Assembly (NCBI GenBank): GCA_009760855.2 | Contig: WPIO01000087.1 | Location: forward strand, 871,001-935,000 | Direction: 5' to 3' | From: Cristatella mucedo | Taxonomy: Eukaryota; Bryozoa; Phylactolaemata; Cristatellidae | Length of the DNA stretch: 64,000 nucleotides | Shown here: positions 35,427-46,359 of the stretch, in pieces | Position numbering within the stretch: the first letter of the stretch is position 1 | How the letters are laid out: every line of letters begins with the position of its first letter | The notes under the pieces: model-generated | What the model was told of the DNA's origin: nothing | Databases searched by the model: none | What the model saw: the letters and a program-made list of their open reading frames with translations, nothing else | Program-made: the position numbers and the translations under genes

Positions 35427-36215
35427 ATAACCTCTCGTTTGATGACCGCATCAGCTCCACAGTCAAGTCTGCCTACTTTCAGCTATGCAACATTGCTAAA
35501 GAATTTGGGCTTTTTCAGATAAGGATACCACGTCTAAGTTGGTCCATGCATTCGTAACATCCCATCTTGATTTCTGTAACTCACTTCTCGCTGGCCTACC
35601 TGCATGTGCAATCAGGCGATTACAGACGGTGCAAAACTCTGCAGCTAAGTTTGTCTGCCATGACCGTGGCAGCTGCCACATCACAAAACTTCTCGCTGAC
35701 CTGAACTAGCTACTAGTCAAGCAACGGATCGACTTCAAAGTCTTGTCGCTCACTTTTAGGTCAGTTCTTCCTTTGTCTCCAGCCTATCTCTCAGATCTAC
35801 TCCCCCACCAGGCCAAGCATCGTACCACCGTACAAACCTCAAATCCTTTGGAGACCGTGCATTTAGTTCGTATGCTCTCACAGCCTGGAACACCCTCCCG
35901 ACTTGCGTCAGAACGTCGCCTGACTTGACCACATTAAAAAAGAACTTAAAACACACCTATTTAGGACAGCATTTAGTGGGTCCCTGTAATTCGTCCTTCA
36001 CGTGCTTATGCGTGCTGACACTGTGCATGCTGCCACTAAGCACATTTGCATGCTGACCCTGTGCATGTCACCCCTAACCATGTTACTCATGTTTATCAAG
36101 CATGATATTACTCACCATTTAATCGTGCTTCACTTTGCAGCAAATTTAAAGCGCCTAGAAAGAGAATGAGTTCTCTGAGGGTGCTTTATCGAGTGCATTC
36201 TTGTTGTTAGTAAAA
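35427..36215 (+). mobile_element. LINE-A copy (3' half)
   Basis: It starts inside the RT C-terminal region (CGCATCAGCTCCACAGTCAA), passes HAFVTS- and FGDRAF-type text with frameshifts, and ends in the 3' UTR, hairpin (36150-36190) and a short tail. Only about 790 bp remain; the catalytic palm is absent. Confidence 0.9.
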
Positions 36216-36229
36216 AAATCCTAGCTGAT

Positions 36230-36388
36230 TAAACAGTCTCTTTTAAATAGCGACAGAAGAGCCTTTACGGCTATCAACACCGCTTGCAGTGGTGATAAAG
36301 AACCACCCACCGCAGGAATCGAACCAACGACCTCGTGACAGAGGTCGTGAAAACAACCACCTTACCTAGTGTGCCATCACGGCTCACC
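36230..36388 (-). mobile_element. SINE-1 copy
   Basis: On the minus strand the head is GTGAGCCGTGATGGCACACT, A-box TGGCACACTAGG and a perfect B-box GGTTCGATTCC, then the body CCACTGCAAGCGGTG and TTCTGTCGC. It is the cleanest SINE-1 head in the window and sits directly after a LINE-A tail. Confidence 0.88.
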
Positions 36389-36439
36389 ATAGTATTAGTC
36401 GTAGTAGTAGTAGTATTGCTTCTGGTGTATAACGACCTT

Positions 36440-37915
36440 CATAGGAATTTAAAATTAGGCGGAGTTCTTTTACAGTTTTAATTGATCTTTCGGTGGTTTG
36501 TGATGCTATCAATAAGCAAGTCATTCTCGAGCGCCTCTCATCTCTCCTGGGCGTCGCTGGTACTGCACTGCAATCGTGCGAGTCCTATCTCAGTGGGAAA
36601 CTTTAGAGAATTGATATGAATAGACACAGATCATCCAAAAAACCACTGAAATATGGACTACCTTACCGCTCTGTGCTTGATCAGGTACTTTTCTCCGCGG
36701 TTTTTACTGCTCCCTCTTGCCGATGTTGTTTCCAGGACCAATCTAGGCTTCCAGTTGGATGTGAATGAGGCTAAGTTGTAACTTTGCTCACCCCTGCCGG
36801 CTCTCCAGCGAACTCAAATCCTTCCAACTCTCTTGCTGCGTACATTGATATCATCCGCCCATAGATGGAGGTAACATTTCTTAACTAAAATGATGATTAA
36901 ACCAACCAATTAGTTGAGAGCAAACCAAGTGTGACTCACTAATTAAAAATTCTCAAGCGCAAAATCGGCTCTACCTATGTATCTACCACTGAATCTGGAC
37001 GAAAACCACATTTAAGGCTTTAAAGTAAAGTCTAAATACTTTCAGCTGCATAGCATTAGCTAACATTTGGGCTTATTTAGGCGGGGTTACTACATTCAAA
37101 CTGCACCGTGCATTTCTGAAACTCCGTCTCGGCTTTTGTAACTCACTGCCGGCTGGTCTACCAGCCAGTGCAGTCAGTGGCTCACTGTTCGTGCAAAACT
37201 CTGGAGCAAGGCTTGCCTGTCTTGAGTTTTGTAGTTGAATAAATAAATAATTAATTTAGTTCGTTTCCATAGCGCCCCGAGAAAATTTAATCTCTATTCT
37301 TGCGCTTTGCATATGGCTCGGGGTTCGAGCCCACGACTTCATCCAAATCTTGGTCTGGGCGTGCGCTTTAATCGCTGGACAAAACCTTGCAGCATTGAGC
37401 AACTTATTGAGAATCTGCACTAGCTACTATCCAAGCGACACATTGAATTCACGGCTCTGTCACTTTCTTCTAGGTCCATTCATTCTTTGGTCCGGCCCAC
37501 TTATAAAGACTTACTCTCCCATCAGGAAAAGCATCGTGCTACCTGTTTTTCTGGACACAATCGTTTTTATACACCTCGTCCGAACTTCAAATCCTCTAGA
37601 GACTAAGACTTATGTTTTGATGCTGGCACAGTCTGGAACTCAGTTCCGACTAGTGCAATGATATCCCCTCAAGTGACTAGTATAAATATTCTGTTGAAGC
37701 TAACGAGGCATCTATTCATCGGAGCGTTTAGCAGGTGCATGTGATTTCTTCTTTGTCTGCTTATGGGTGCTCATGTGTGCACGCTTCAGCTCACCATGTT
37801 TGCATGCCAGCCCTGTGCATATGGCATCTAACAAAATTCCTCTTGTCACTAACCATGTTACCACTAACCATTCGACCACGCTTCTTTTGCAGCGTATGCA
37901 GAGTGCCTAGCGTAG
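36440..37915 (+). mobile_element. LINE-A relic interrupted by a SINE-2
   Basis: RT motif A region near 36480-36560, GGGAAACTTTAGAG, ACCACTGAAATATGG (motif B approach) and the C-terminal region run on to a 3' UTR ending about 37912 within the hairpin. A SINE-2 interrupts at 37220-37382. Coding is destroyed. Confidence 0.85.
37220..37382 (-). mobile_element. SINE-2 copy nested in LINE-A
   Basis: On the minus strand: A-box side CCAGCGATTAAAGCGCACG, then GTCGTGGGCTCGAACCCCGAG (B box), then AAAGCGCAAGAATAGAGATT, AAATTTTCTCGGGGCGCTATG and an AATTAATTATTTATT end. It is the best full-length SINE-2 and its tail matches the LINE-A hairpin tail in order and spacing. Confidence 0.85.
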
Positions 37916-37917
37916 AT

Positions 37918-39352
37918 ATAATAATATTAATAATAATATTGCACTTGATAAAGCGCCCTCAGAGAACTTAATCTCTTTCTAGGCGCTTTACATTTGCTGC
38001 AAAGTGATACGCAATAGAATAGTAGGTAAAATCATGCTTGAAAAACAAACAAAATGAATAACATGGTTAGGGGTTACATGCACTGGGTCAGCATGCAAAT
38101 GTGGTTAGTGGCAGCATGAACAGTGTCAGCACGCATAAGCACATCGAGGACGAATCACAAGGACCCACTAAATGCTGTCCTAAATAGGTATGTTTTTAAG
38201 TTTCTTTTAAATGTGGTCAGGTCAGGGGATGTTCTGATGCAGGTCGGGAGGGAGTTCCAGGCTGTGGGAGCATACGAGCTAAATGCACGGTCTCCAAAGG
38301 ATTTAAGGTTTGTACGAGGTATTTCTAGACTGTTGGATTCCGAAAAGCGAGTGGTACGATGCTTTGCCTGATGGGGTAGTATCTCTGAAAGATAGGCTGG
38401 AGCCATAGAATGAAGAGACCTAAAAGTGAGCGACAAAACCTTGAAGTCAATCCGTTGCTTGACTGGTAACCAGTGCAGGTCGGCGAGAAGTGGAGTAATG
38501 TGGCAACTGCGACGCTCACGGCAGACAAGCCTAGCTGCAGAGTTTTGCACCAGCTGCAATCGCCTGATCGCACATGCTGGTAGGCCAGTAAGCAGTGAGT
38601 TGCAGAAGTCGAGACGAGATGTCACGAATGCATGGACCAACTTGGACGTGGTATCCTTATCTAAACAAGCCCTAATTTTAGCAATGTTATGAAGCTGAAA
38701 ATAGGCTGATTTGACTGTGGAGCTGATGTGGTCGTCTAACGAGAGGTCGCTTTGGAATATGACACCTAGATTTCGAGCTGATGCAACTGGAGATATGCTG
38801 GCAGAGCCAATTTTGAAAGTCAGCCTTTCCAATTTCTGAATAACACTAGGTTTTTGCCCATAACTAGTAAGTTAGTTTTATCATCGTTTAGTTTTAGAAA
38901 ATTTGCTGCCATCCATGATCGGATGTCATCAATGCATGCAGCAAGTGAGTTGAGAGAATTTGAGGTGCTCGAAGGCTGGGAGGGATCAAAGCAAAGGTAC
39001 AACTGAGTGTCATCCGCATAGAAGTGAAAGCCTAGATTGTGCTTGGCAATCACATCAGCGAGAGGGAGAGTATAGACGGTGAAAAGGACCGGACCTAGCA
39101 CAGAGCCCTGAGGTACTCCATATTTTAGAGGTACTTCAGATGATCTTTGTCCATTCACATCAACACTCTGGAGTCTCCCACTGAGATAGGACCTGAACCA
39201 CTGCAGAGCAGTGCCAGTGATGCCCAGGCGAGATGAGAGGCGCTCTAGAAGTACTTTGTGATCGATGGTATCAAAAGCTGCCGAAAGATCGAGCAAAACA
39301 AGAAGAGACACTCTACCCATGTCTGCATTCCTAAGTAGGTCGTTGTGCTCTA
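37918..39352 (-). mobile_element. Best-preserved LINE-A copy (RT to tail)
   Basis: On the minus strand it begins in the RT fingers/palm (39352) and runs uninterrupted through the C-terminal region to a full 3' UTR, hairpin (37950-37990) and (AAT)n at 37918-37945. It is truncated 5' of RT, so the endonuclease is missing. It meets the tail of the plus-strand copy at 36440-37915 end to end. Confidence 0.95.
38155..39320 (-). pseudogene. LINE-A reverse transcriptase, one frameshift
   Basis: The upstream frame 38820-39320 (166 codons) holds motif A (LLDLSAAFDTIDH, near residue 9-21), motif B (GVPQGSVLGP, 68-77) and motif C (YADD, 101-104), then NFLKLNDDKT. The downstream frame 38155-38832 (225 codons) holds the RT C-terminal region: [41 protein letters not shown] and RTAFSGSL before the stop. 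The frames join at a T-run near 38850 that is 2 bases longer than in other copies. Without the endonuclease and with a frameshift it is inactive, but it serves as the reference for the family. Confidence 0.93.
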
Positions 39353-39512
39353 AGGATTTTATGCAAATAGGTTAATATTACTACATTTTCTTGGAGAACA
39401 ACGACTTGGTTAATAATCCCCTCAAATATTTAACCTGCCATACTTATAGACGAGATCTCCAACATCCTTTCTTCGTGTATTGCTGACGTCACATGATGGA
39501 AGGCAGCAATAA

Positions 39513-40275
39513 AAATAATAATAATAATAATGTACTTGATAAAGCGCCCTCAGAGAACCTAATCTCTTTCTAGGCGCTTTACATTTGTTGCAAAGGGAAA
39601 TGCAATTAAATGGTAAGTAAAATCATGTTAAAAAAAACAAACAAAATGAATAACTTGGTTAGGGGTGACATTCACAGGGTCAGCATGCAAATGTGGTTAG
39701 TGGCAGCATGCAAAGTGTCAGCACGCATAAGCACGTGAAGGACGAATCACAGGGACCCACTAAATGCTGTCCTAAATAGGTGTGTTTTTAAGTTCTTTTT
39801 AAATGTGGTCAAGTGAGGGTATGTTCTGACGCGTCGGGAGGGAGTTTCAGACTTTAGGAGCATACGAACTAAATGCATGGTCTCAAAGAGATTTGAGGTT
39901 TGTACGAGGTATTGGTAGACTGTTGGATTCCGAAAAGCGGGTGGTACGATGCTTGGCCTGGTGGGGGAGTAGATCTGAGAGATAGGCTGGAGCCAAAGAA
40001 TGAAGTGACCTAAAAGTGAGCGACAAGACCTTGAAGTCAATCCGTTGCTTGACTGGTAGCCAGTGCATGTCGGCGAGAAGTTGTGTGATATAGCAACTGC
40101 GACGCTCACGACAGACAAGCCTAGCTGCAGAGTTCTGCACCATCTGCAAGCGCCTGATCTCACACGCTGCTAGGCCAGTAAGCAGTGAGTTGCAGAAGTC
40201 GAGACGGGATGTTACGAATGCATGGACCAACTTAGACGTGGTATCCTTATCTAAACAAGCCCGAACCTTAAATTG
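39513..40275 (-). mobile_element. LINE-A copy (3' half)
   Basis: (AAT)n at 39513-39530, hairpin, full 3' UTR and the RT C-terminal region up to AAACAAGCCCGAACC (40265). Two overlapping minus frames (39747-40163 and 39883-40230) show the C-terminal region broken by a frameshift. Confidence 0.93.
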
Positions 40276-40289
40276 AGTAATGTTAGGAC

Positions 40290-40530
40290 CAACATACTTG
40301 CTAAGGGCAAACCAAGAGCGCCTTCAAAATTGTGAATTTAATTCACAAAATTAATTCCAAAAGCTTATCTTCTCTGTTATCTGCACGGAATCTAGGTGTC
40401 CTAGTACGAAGTGACCTTTCACTGTACGAACAGAGGAGCTCCCCAGTACAGTTGGCAAACGTTTAACTGCATGACATCACTAAAATTGGGCTTGCTTAGT
40501 CTGGGATACTGTATCAAAATTGATTCATTA
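40290..40530 (+). mobile_element. LINE-A relic
   Basis: GCACGGAATCTAGGTGTCCTAG (RNLGV-type), GTGACCTTTCACTGTACG and TGCATGACATCACTAAAATTGGGC correspond to LINE-A around 61670-61790 in plus orientation. Confidence 0.75.
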
Positions 40531-40624
40531 GCTTTTAATATCGTCTATTTACTTTTGAAAATCCTTGTTTGATGGTCTATATAATAATCTTATTAATACT
40601 TACTATAATTGCTTTGTGTACCAC

Positions 40625-41485
40625 AATAAGAAACCCTAATCTCTCTTTATGGGCACTTACATTTGCCTCGAAGGAAGCACGATTGAATTGTTAACGGCTA
40701 ATTGCTCAAAGTCAGCAAGCGTAACATATAGGCTGCATGAGCAAGTTAGCATGCGAATATGGCCAATAGTAGCTTGCATAGTTTTCGCACAGACAACCCC
40801 AGAAAGGACGAATTACGCGAACCTCCCACATGCTGTGACTAGTCGCTGCTTTTTAGCTCCTTTTTAAATTTCTTTTATATTTTATATTTATTATATTATA
40901 TTTATATTTCAACTTAGAGATAGTCGTAACAATTGTCGGATTCGAGCTCCAGGCAAGCGATGAGTCAATACAATCTAAAGGCACTGCCTGCAAAGGATTT
41001 AAGCTTGGTCTGAAATGTGAGTTCACCATTTCCGTTCAGAAAAGTAGGCGGTACCATGCTTAGCCTTATGTTGACGTGGATCTGAATGTTCGATTGTTAC
41101 CAGAGAATAATAAGACCTAAAAGTGTGTGGCTTGACCTTGAATTCCACGTACTGCTTGAGTGAGACCTAGTACAGGTCGGAGAGCAGTGGCACGGTGCTG
41201 CGACTGCGATGCTCACTACTGACTAGCTTGACAGATTCGTTTTGCAGCAACTGTAAGCTCCTGATTGCCCAGGCTTGTAGCCCTGTAAGCAGTGAGCTAC
41301 ATAAATCGGACGAGATGTCTCAACTGCGAAAACCGCGTTAGATCTAGCCTGACTGTCCATGAAAGGTCCCATTTAAGCACCGTTCGGTAGCTGAAAGTAG
41401 GCAAACAATACTGTAGAGTTCAAATGTAATCGTCGAATGAAAGTTCACGTCGGAACAGAACAAAAACATTCAATACAGATTAATG
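40625..41485 (-). mobile_element. LINE-A relic
   Basis: From AAACCCTAATCTCTCTTTATGGGC (hairpin) through the 3' UTR and C-terminal text (GTGCTGCGACTGCGATGCTCAC) to about 41480. An AT-rich block at 40868-40915 interrupts it. Strongly decayed. Confidence 0.75.
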
Positions 41486-41489
41486 GATA

Positions 41490-41762
41490 CCGGTGACTCG
41501 TCATGTATACGCTTACGAGTGCTGACACTTTGCATGCTGCCACCAACCACACTTGCATGCTGACCTGTGCTTATCTGCCATGCCACCCTAACCTTGTTAT
41601 TCTCGTTGTTTATCTAGCATGATACCACTAATCGTTTAATCGTGCTTCCTTTTAAGCAAATGTAAACGCAGTTACATAACAGTACCGAGAAAGAAATTGG
41701 GTTCTCTGAGGGCACTTTATCGAATGCATCATTATCATTATTATTAGTATTATTATTAATTT
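41490..41762 (+). mobile_element. LINE-A 3' UTR fragment
   Basis: GTGCTGACACTTTGCATGCTGCC, TTGTTTATCTAGCATGATACC, the hairpin (GGGTTCTCTGAGGGCAC) and an ATTATT tail at 41727-41762. An extra 15 bp or so is inserted within the hairpin region. Confidence 0.88.
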
Positions 41763-41939
41763 TCAACAGGAGATATGCTGCTCCAACTATACCCATACGA
41801 CAATATTCACCAATCTGACCCCAATCTTTCTCCTTCTGCATTTACAAATAGCTTCAATCTTTCATACTCGGTGGCTAATTCCACTTGATTTTTGTGCAAA
41901 GAAAGAGCAGTCCTGCACTGCATTATAATGTGATCTCAT

Positions 41940-42532
41940 CTAATGTATCTCCGTCTGTAACTCCAGAAAGCCGTAAATACTATGTGTGTGTTAAGCAGGA
42001 GATTTTTTCATAGCAAACTTGCAGCCTCAGCTGCTGTCGGTACGCCTTCGGCCGTCAACAGACTTCGTCTCACGCAACAAACAGAAAATGGGAAGCACAG
42101 CAGAGTCAGGAGAGCAGTTTTGGTAGTGGGTAGCATAAAAGTAGCAGCTCAGGACCGCTGAAAAGGATGAGCCCTAGTCGGACGCAGGAAGGTAGTTGTC
42201 GTTGCATAAGAACTGTGGAAGCGAGTTCATCAGTCTAGGATCTGCAGAGCTAAAGCTTCTGTCGCCAACGGTCTTAAAGTGGAGGAAAGAGACAGCTAAT
42301 TTATTGTCCACACAGGACCTGCTGGCGCGAGCAGGCTGAAACTGATGCAGCAGTTCAGCTAGGTACGAAAGAGCTAAGCCGTGGCGGGCCTTGCGGGTCA
42401 GGGTAACACATTTTCTCAGTATGCGGCGACCAACCGCAGCCATCCTAGCTCTTTTAGAAAAGTAGACATAGTAGTCAAACCTCTGGAACTTGAAAACTAG
42501 CCTCGCAGCAATATTCGCAGGCCTCTGCTGTT
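41940..42532 (-). mobile_element. LINE-B fragment (3' half)
   Basis: The 3' end (GTATCTCCGTCTGTAACTCC on the plus strand), 3' UTR and RT C-terminal region to about 42530 match 56420-56985 reversed. The minus frame 42174-42599 keeps ARHGLALSYLAELLHQFQPA and DRSFSSA-type residues. Confidence 0.9.
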
Positions 42533-42570
42533 GCCTAATAATAATAATAATAATAATGTACTTGATGATT
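42533..42570 (-). mobile_element. LINE-A tail tip
   Basis: Only TAATAATAATAATAATAATG and TACTTGATGA, the last bases of a LINE-A in minus orientation, lie between two LINE-B pieces. Confidence 0.6.
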
Positions 42571-42589
42571 TGTGCAGCTAACTTCTGAT

Positions 42590-42785
42590 GCCTACACACG
42601 AGGTCTACCGAGGGATGGCTCTTCCATATCTAGCTTAGCTGTGGCACCAGTTTAGGCTTCCTCGTGCCCTCAGTTCCTGAATGCCCAATAAATTTGCTGT
42701 TGTAATCCTCAGCTTTAAGACCACCGGTGACAGAAGTTTCACCTCTGCGTGTCCTCGACTGTACACGTCACTGCCACGAATCTTC
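42590..42785 (+). mobile_element. LINE-B fragment
   Basis: CTGTGGCACCAGTTTAGGC, GAATGCCCAATAAATTTGCTGT and GGTGACAGAAGTTTCACCTCTGC parallel the LINE-B C-terminal region at 56560-56710. It joins LINE-A text directly at about 42785. Confidence 0.75.
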
Positions 42786-43450
42786 ACCTTTCTGGCCACC
42801 GGCACGTGCGATCAGGGGCTGACAGCGGGTGCAAACTCTGAAGCTAGGCTTGCTTGTCGCGAGCGTATTATTTGCCAGATCACATCACTTCTCGCCGGTA
42901 TGCAACGGCAACCGGTCCAGCAACGGATCGATTTCAAGTTTAATTCGCTGGCTTTTAGGTTCCTTCATTCTTTGGCTCCATCCTACCTATCGAACCTACC
43001 TCCCAAACAGGCCGAGCATCGTACCTCCCGCTTTTCGGAAACTAAATATTTACCTATACCTCCTATAAAGCCGGTATCCTTCGGAGACCTCGAATTTAGA
43101 TAGTATGCTCCCAAAGCCTGGAACTTAGTCCCGACTTCTGTCGCGACATCTCCTGACTTGATCCCATTTAAAAAGAACTTAAAACGCACCTATTTATGAC
43201 AGCATTTACAAGGATCCCTTTGATTCACCCTTTATTTGCTTATGGGTGCTGACACTGTGCCCGCCACCACTAACCTGGCATGCTGACTGTGTGCATGTCA
43301 CCCTAACCATGTTATCCGTGTTGTTTATCAAGCATGATACCGCTCACCGTTCGATCATGTTTCCCTTGCAGCAAATGTAAAGCACCTAGAAAAAGATAAA
43401 GTTCTCTGAGGGCGCTTTATCGAGTGTATTATAATAATTATTATTATTTT
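42785..43450 (+). mobile_element. LINE-A copy (3' half)
   Basis: It starts at GGCCACCGGCACGTGCGATCAG (LPACAIR-type), runs through the C-terminal region (frame 42681-43103 crosses the LINE-B junction) and 3' UTR to the hairpin and an (ATT)-type tail at 43425-43450. Confidence 0.9.
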
Positions 43451-43552
43451 ATTCACCACCCATGATCACTATGTGTGAGACACGCCAAAAACCCAATCGT
43501 TAAGAAGCCATATTTGGGCACCCACAACATACATCAGTTTAGTAATAGTGGC

Positions 43553-43710
43553 TGGTTTAGCCCAGTGGTAAGCTGGTAGAGTTGACCAAGGTCAAGGCGA
43601 ATGCATTTGATGATTAAGGTTAAGGCGTCGAAAGGCATGACCAATTCTAAGTACCGGAATTGAGATTAATTATCATAGGGTGCTATACAAATGAATTGCA
43701 TGTGTATAAA
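43553..43710 (+). mobile_element. SINE-2 copy, diverged
   Basis: Head TGGCTGGTTTAGCCCAGTGG, a changed middle with no clear B box, and the tail TTGAGATTAATTATCATAGG, GTGCTATACAAATGAATTGC. Confidence 0.65.
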
Positions 43711-45059
43711 CACCAACTCCATGATATCATTAGCACTTTAAGCTACTGTAATAATTTGTGTTCTGCTGCCAGAGAATTTCTCACTTTATTCAGGTTGCTC
43801 TGGCCCAATCAAGCCAAGCCAAGGCTCGAACGAGCTGCAGTGGAACGACTATATGTCATTGGCTATTATGGCCATAACTCCACATCTGGCCAAATCATCC
43901 ACTCCAACCATCAACCTTTAACCTCCTCATCCACCCTACTCGATGACACTTTTGTGGCCACAGCAATGACGGCCAAAGCTTTGGTACACTCCTTAGGTAC
44001 TGTCCAGCAGCACTTTCGTGACAAAAAAGTAAGGACATCTGGCCTTTTTTTGAGGGCTAAAACTGTAAACCGCCATCCGGCATGTAGCCTCTATCTGCTG
44101 GCCGTTTATAAGGCAGTGAGCCATTATCGACTTTCGTCGAGGGAAGGAAAATGAGCAGTACGTAATCAGTACGTAAGTAATCACTGCGTCCGTAGGCAGT
44201 ACGTCCGTAAGCAGTACGGCACAGTGATCGTAAACCAGTGAGCTGTACGAAAGGTCCAGCAGCAATTGCTAATGCATCTAAGCCTCTGCCAACTGTAAAG
44301 CTGATAAATTAATGAGATGTCTATCTTATGATTCCTATTTAACCAACACACATATTACAAACGGAAGAGAAATTCGGCTCAAAGACCTAGCTTCAAAGTC
44401 ACATGATATTGTTTCAATAATCTAGCTGAATGTTTTCGCAGGAATGAAATTGCAAATGTTATGTTAAAAACATGGCTAAGTGCTATGTATATAAATAAGT
44501 GGAAAATGCCCAAAAGTCAGTAAAACTTCACCGAGCTATACTTAGATTGCATAGGGAAACAGAGATACATACAGAAGTCATTGCTTTTATTCACGTATCT
44601 TTTTTAATCTCCAGAAAAATTGCATACCGCCAGCATACCTACTCTCGACTCTACGAAAAATCAGTTCTCTCGTCCAAGTTTACTTTTTTAACAAAATTTT
44701 AGCCAAAGATTTTTTCAGACGAAATCAGTGAATCTGCAAAAAAAATAATGAATTAAGTTTTTCAGATTTCAAAGTGGTTGAAACGTTTTATTCAAGTGAC
44801 GAGAGCTTGTGTTTTTCAGTTAATCAAGAAATAATCTTGCATGCTAATGTAGTTTTACCGGCTTGCGTAATGGCGGCTTTGCGTAAAATTTGCTGATAAA
44901 AGTGCCCTCTAACTTAGGTCACGATGGTTTTTACTTTGACGGGCACGTTTCAGTTGTAGATCGTGGCAAGGAACTTCATTCAGATATGGGCAAATGGTTT
45001 ACCAGTTGACTAGCAGGAGTGATTAAGTCGCTTCCAGTAGTATCTGCCCTCAAGCAGCT
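43711..45059. other. Anonymous region
   Basis: A 164-codon plus frame (43660-44154) starts inside the SINE-2 tail and has no recognised domain, so I do not call it a gene. On the minus strand, 44140-44265 encodes DVLPTD..CSFSF with the same spacing as the LINE-B endonuclease segment at 54540-54610, so a LINE-B scrap may be present. The rest is AT-rich and uninformative. Confidence 0.4.
44155..44219. repeat. Imperfect short tandem repeat
   Basis: CAGTACGTAA/CAGTACGTCCGTAAG-type units occur at least four times, with one ATCACTGCGTCCGTAG variant. Every intact unit contains GTAC. Confidence 0.8.
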
Positions 45060-45140
45060 ATTATTACAAATAAAATACTTTAGATAAAGCTACCTCCGAG
45101 AACTCAATCTCTTTCTATGCATGCTGCATTTACTGCAAAG
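45060..45140 (-). mobile_element. LINE-A tail fragment
   Basis: ATTATTACAAATAAAATACT and AGCTACCTCCGAGAACTCAATCTC are the LINE-A tail in minus orientation. Immediately to the right a plus-oriented copy starts. Confidence 0.8.
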
Positions 45141-45740
45141 TAGGCATTATCGCAGTTGCCGCATTACACCATTTCTCGCCGACCTGCAATGGCTACCAGT
45201 CAAGCGACAGATTGACTTTAAGGTTTTCTCGCTCACTTTTAGATCACTTCATTCTTTCGCTCTAGCCTATCTCTCAAATATACTCTTATATCAGACCAAG
45301 AATCGCTCTACTTGCCTTTTCTGAATCTAACAATCTACAAATACCTACAACAAACCTAAAATCCTTTGGAGACTGTGCATTTAGTTCATATGCTCCCAAA
45401 GCCTGGAACTCCCTCCAGACCTGCGTCAGAACATCCCTGACTTGACTACATTGAAAAAAAAACTTAAAAACACACCTATTAAGGGCAGCGTCTAGTGGGT
45501 CCCCGTGATTCGTCCTTGATGTGCTCAGGTGTGCTGACACTGCACGCTGCCACTAACCACATTCGCATGCAGACCCTGTGCATGACACCCCTAACCACGT
45601 TATTCATTTTGTTTGTATATCAAGCTTGATATTACTCACCATTCAATGGCATTTCCCTTTGCAGCAAATGTAAAGCGCATAGAAAGAGATGGAGTTCTCT
45701 GAGGGCGCTCTATCAAGTATGTTATTATTAATTTTTTAAT
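45141..45740 (+). mobile_element. LINE-A copy (RT C terminus to tail)
   Basis: TTGCCGCATTACACCATTTC and CTGCAATGGCTACCAGTCAA lead through FGDCAF-type text to the 3' UTR, hairpin (45672-45712) and a short ATTATTA tail. Confidence 0.9.
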
Positions 45741-45744
45741 TGTT

Positions 45745-46359
45745 AGTGGTTGCACGCTCAATAAACAAAGAAGATGCAACTGTTAGGGGTGACATGCACA
45801 GTGTCAGCATGCAGTTTTTCTTAACCACAGCTTGCACAGCATCAGCAGACTTAGGTAGGCAAAGCTGAACCACTAGAACCCAGTAAATTCTGTAATACAT
45901 TGCTATATTTTAATTCACTTTTAAATTTGCTCAAATCTAAAAATTTCGTGACTTTATTCGCAAGTGATTTCCAAACCTTGTGATCATACCACCTAAAAGC
46001 AGGGTCTCTAGAGAGATTCACGTCTGAGCGAGGACAAGGTAGGAGCACGTAGATTTCGAAAAGCGGATTTTATAATGCTTAGCTTCGTGCTGTAGTAGAT
46101 CCGCCGCAAAGTAATCTGGAGCCGAAGAATGATGGTACCTAAATGTAAATTGGCAAACCTTGGAGTAGATGCACTGATTGATTAGGAGCCAGTGCAGGTC
46201 GGCGAGCAGTGGTATGACGTGGCGACTGTGACGCTCACGACAGACCAGCCTAGCTACAGAGTTTTCCACGAGCTTGAAGTGCCTGATTGCACAAGCTGGT
46301 AGATGAGAAAGCAGTGAGTTATATAAGTCAAGGCGGGATGTCACAAATGCATGAACAAG
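45745..46359 (-). mobile_element. LINE-A variant (A2), 3' part
   Basis: 3' UTR (GGGGTGACATGCACAGTGTC) and RT C-terminal region in minus orientation, more diverged than neighbours: the protein retains SRLDLYNSLLSHLPACAIR and LHWLLINQ-type text (frame 46018-46545). It is interrupted at 46359 by the foldback element and resumes at 47307. Confidence 0.8.

Noticed and set aside
36310-36388. Possible tRNA gene (good A and B boxes)
   Set aside because: The same head with the same downstream body occurs at 5826, 19950 and 28708, so it is a SINE head. I could not form a convincing cloverleaf acceptor stem.
43660-44154. 164-codon open frame
   Set aside because: It begins in a SINE-2 tail, shows no domain, and part of its region resembles a LINE-B scrap on the other strand.
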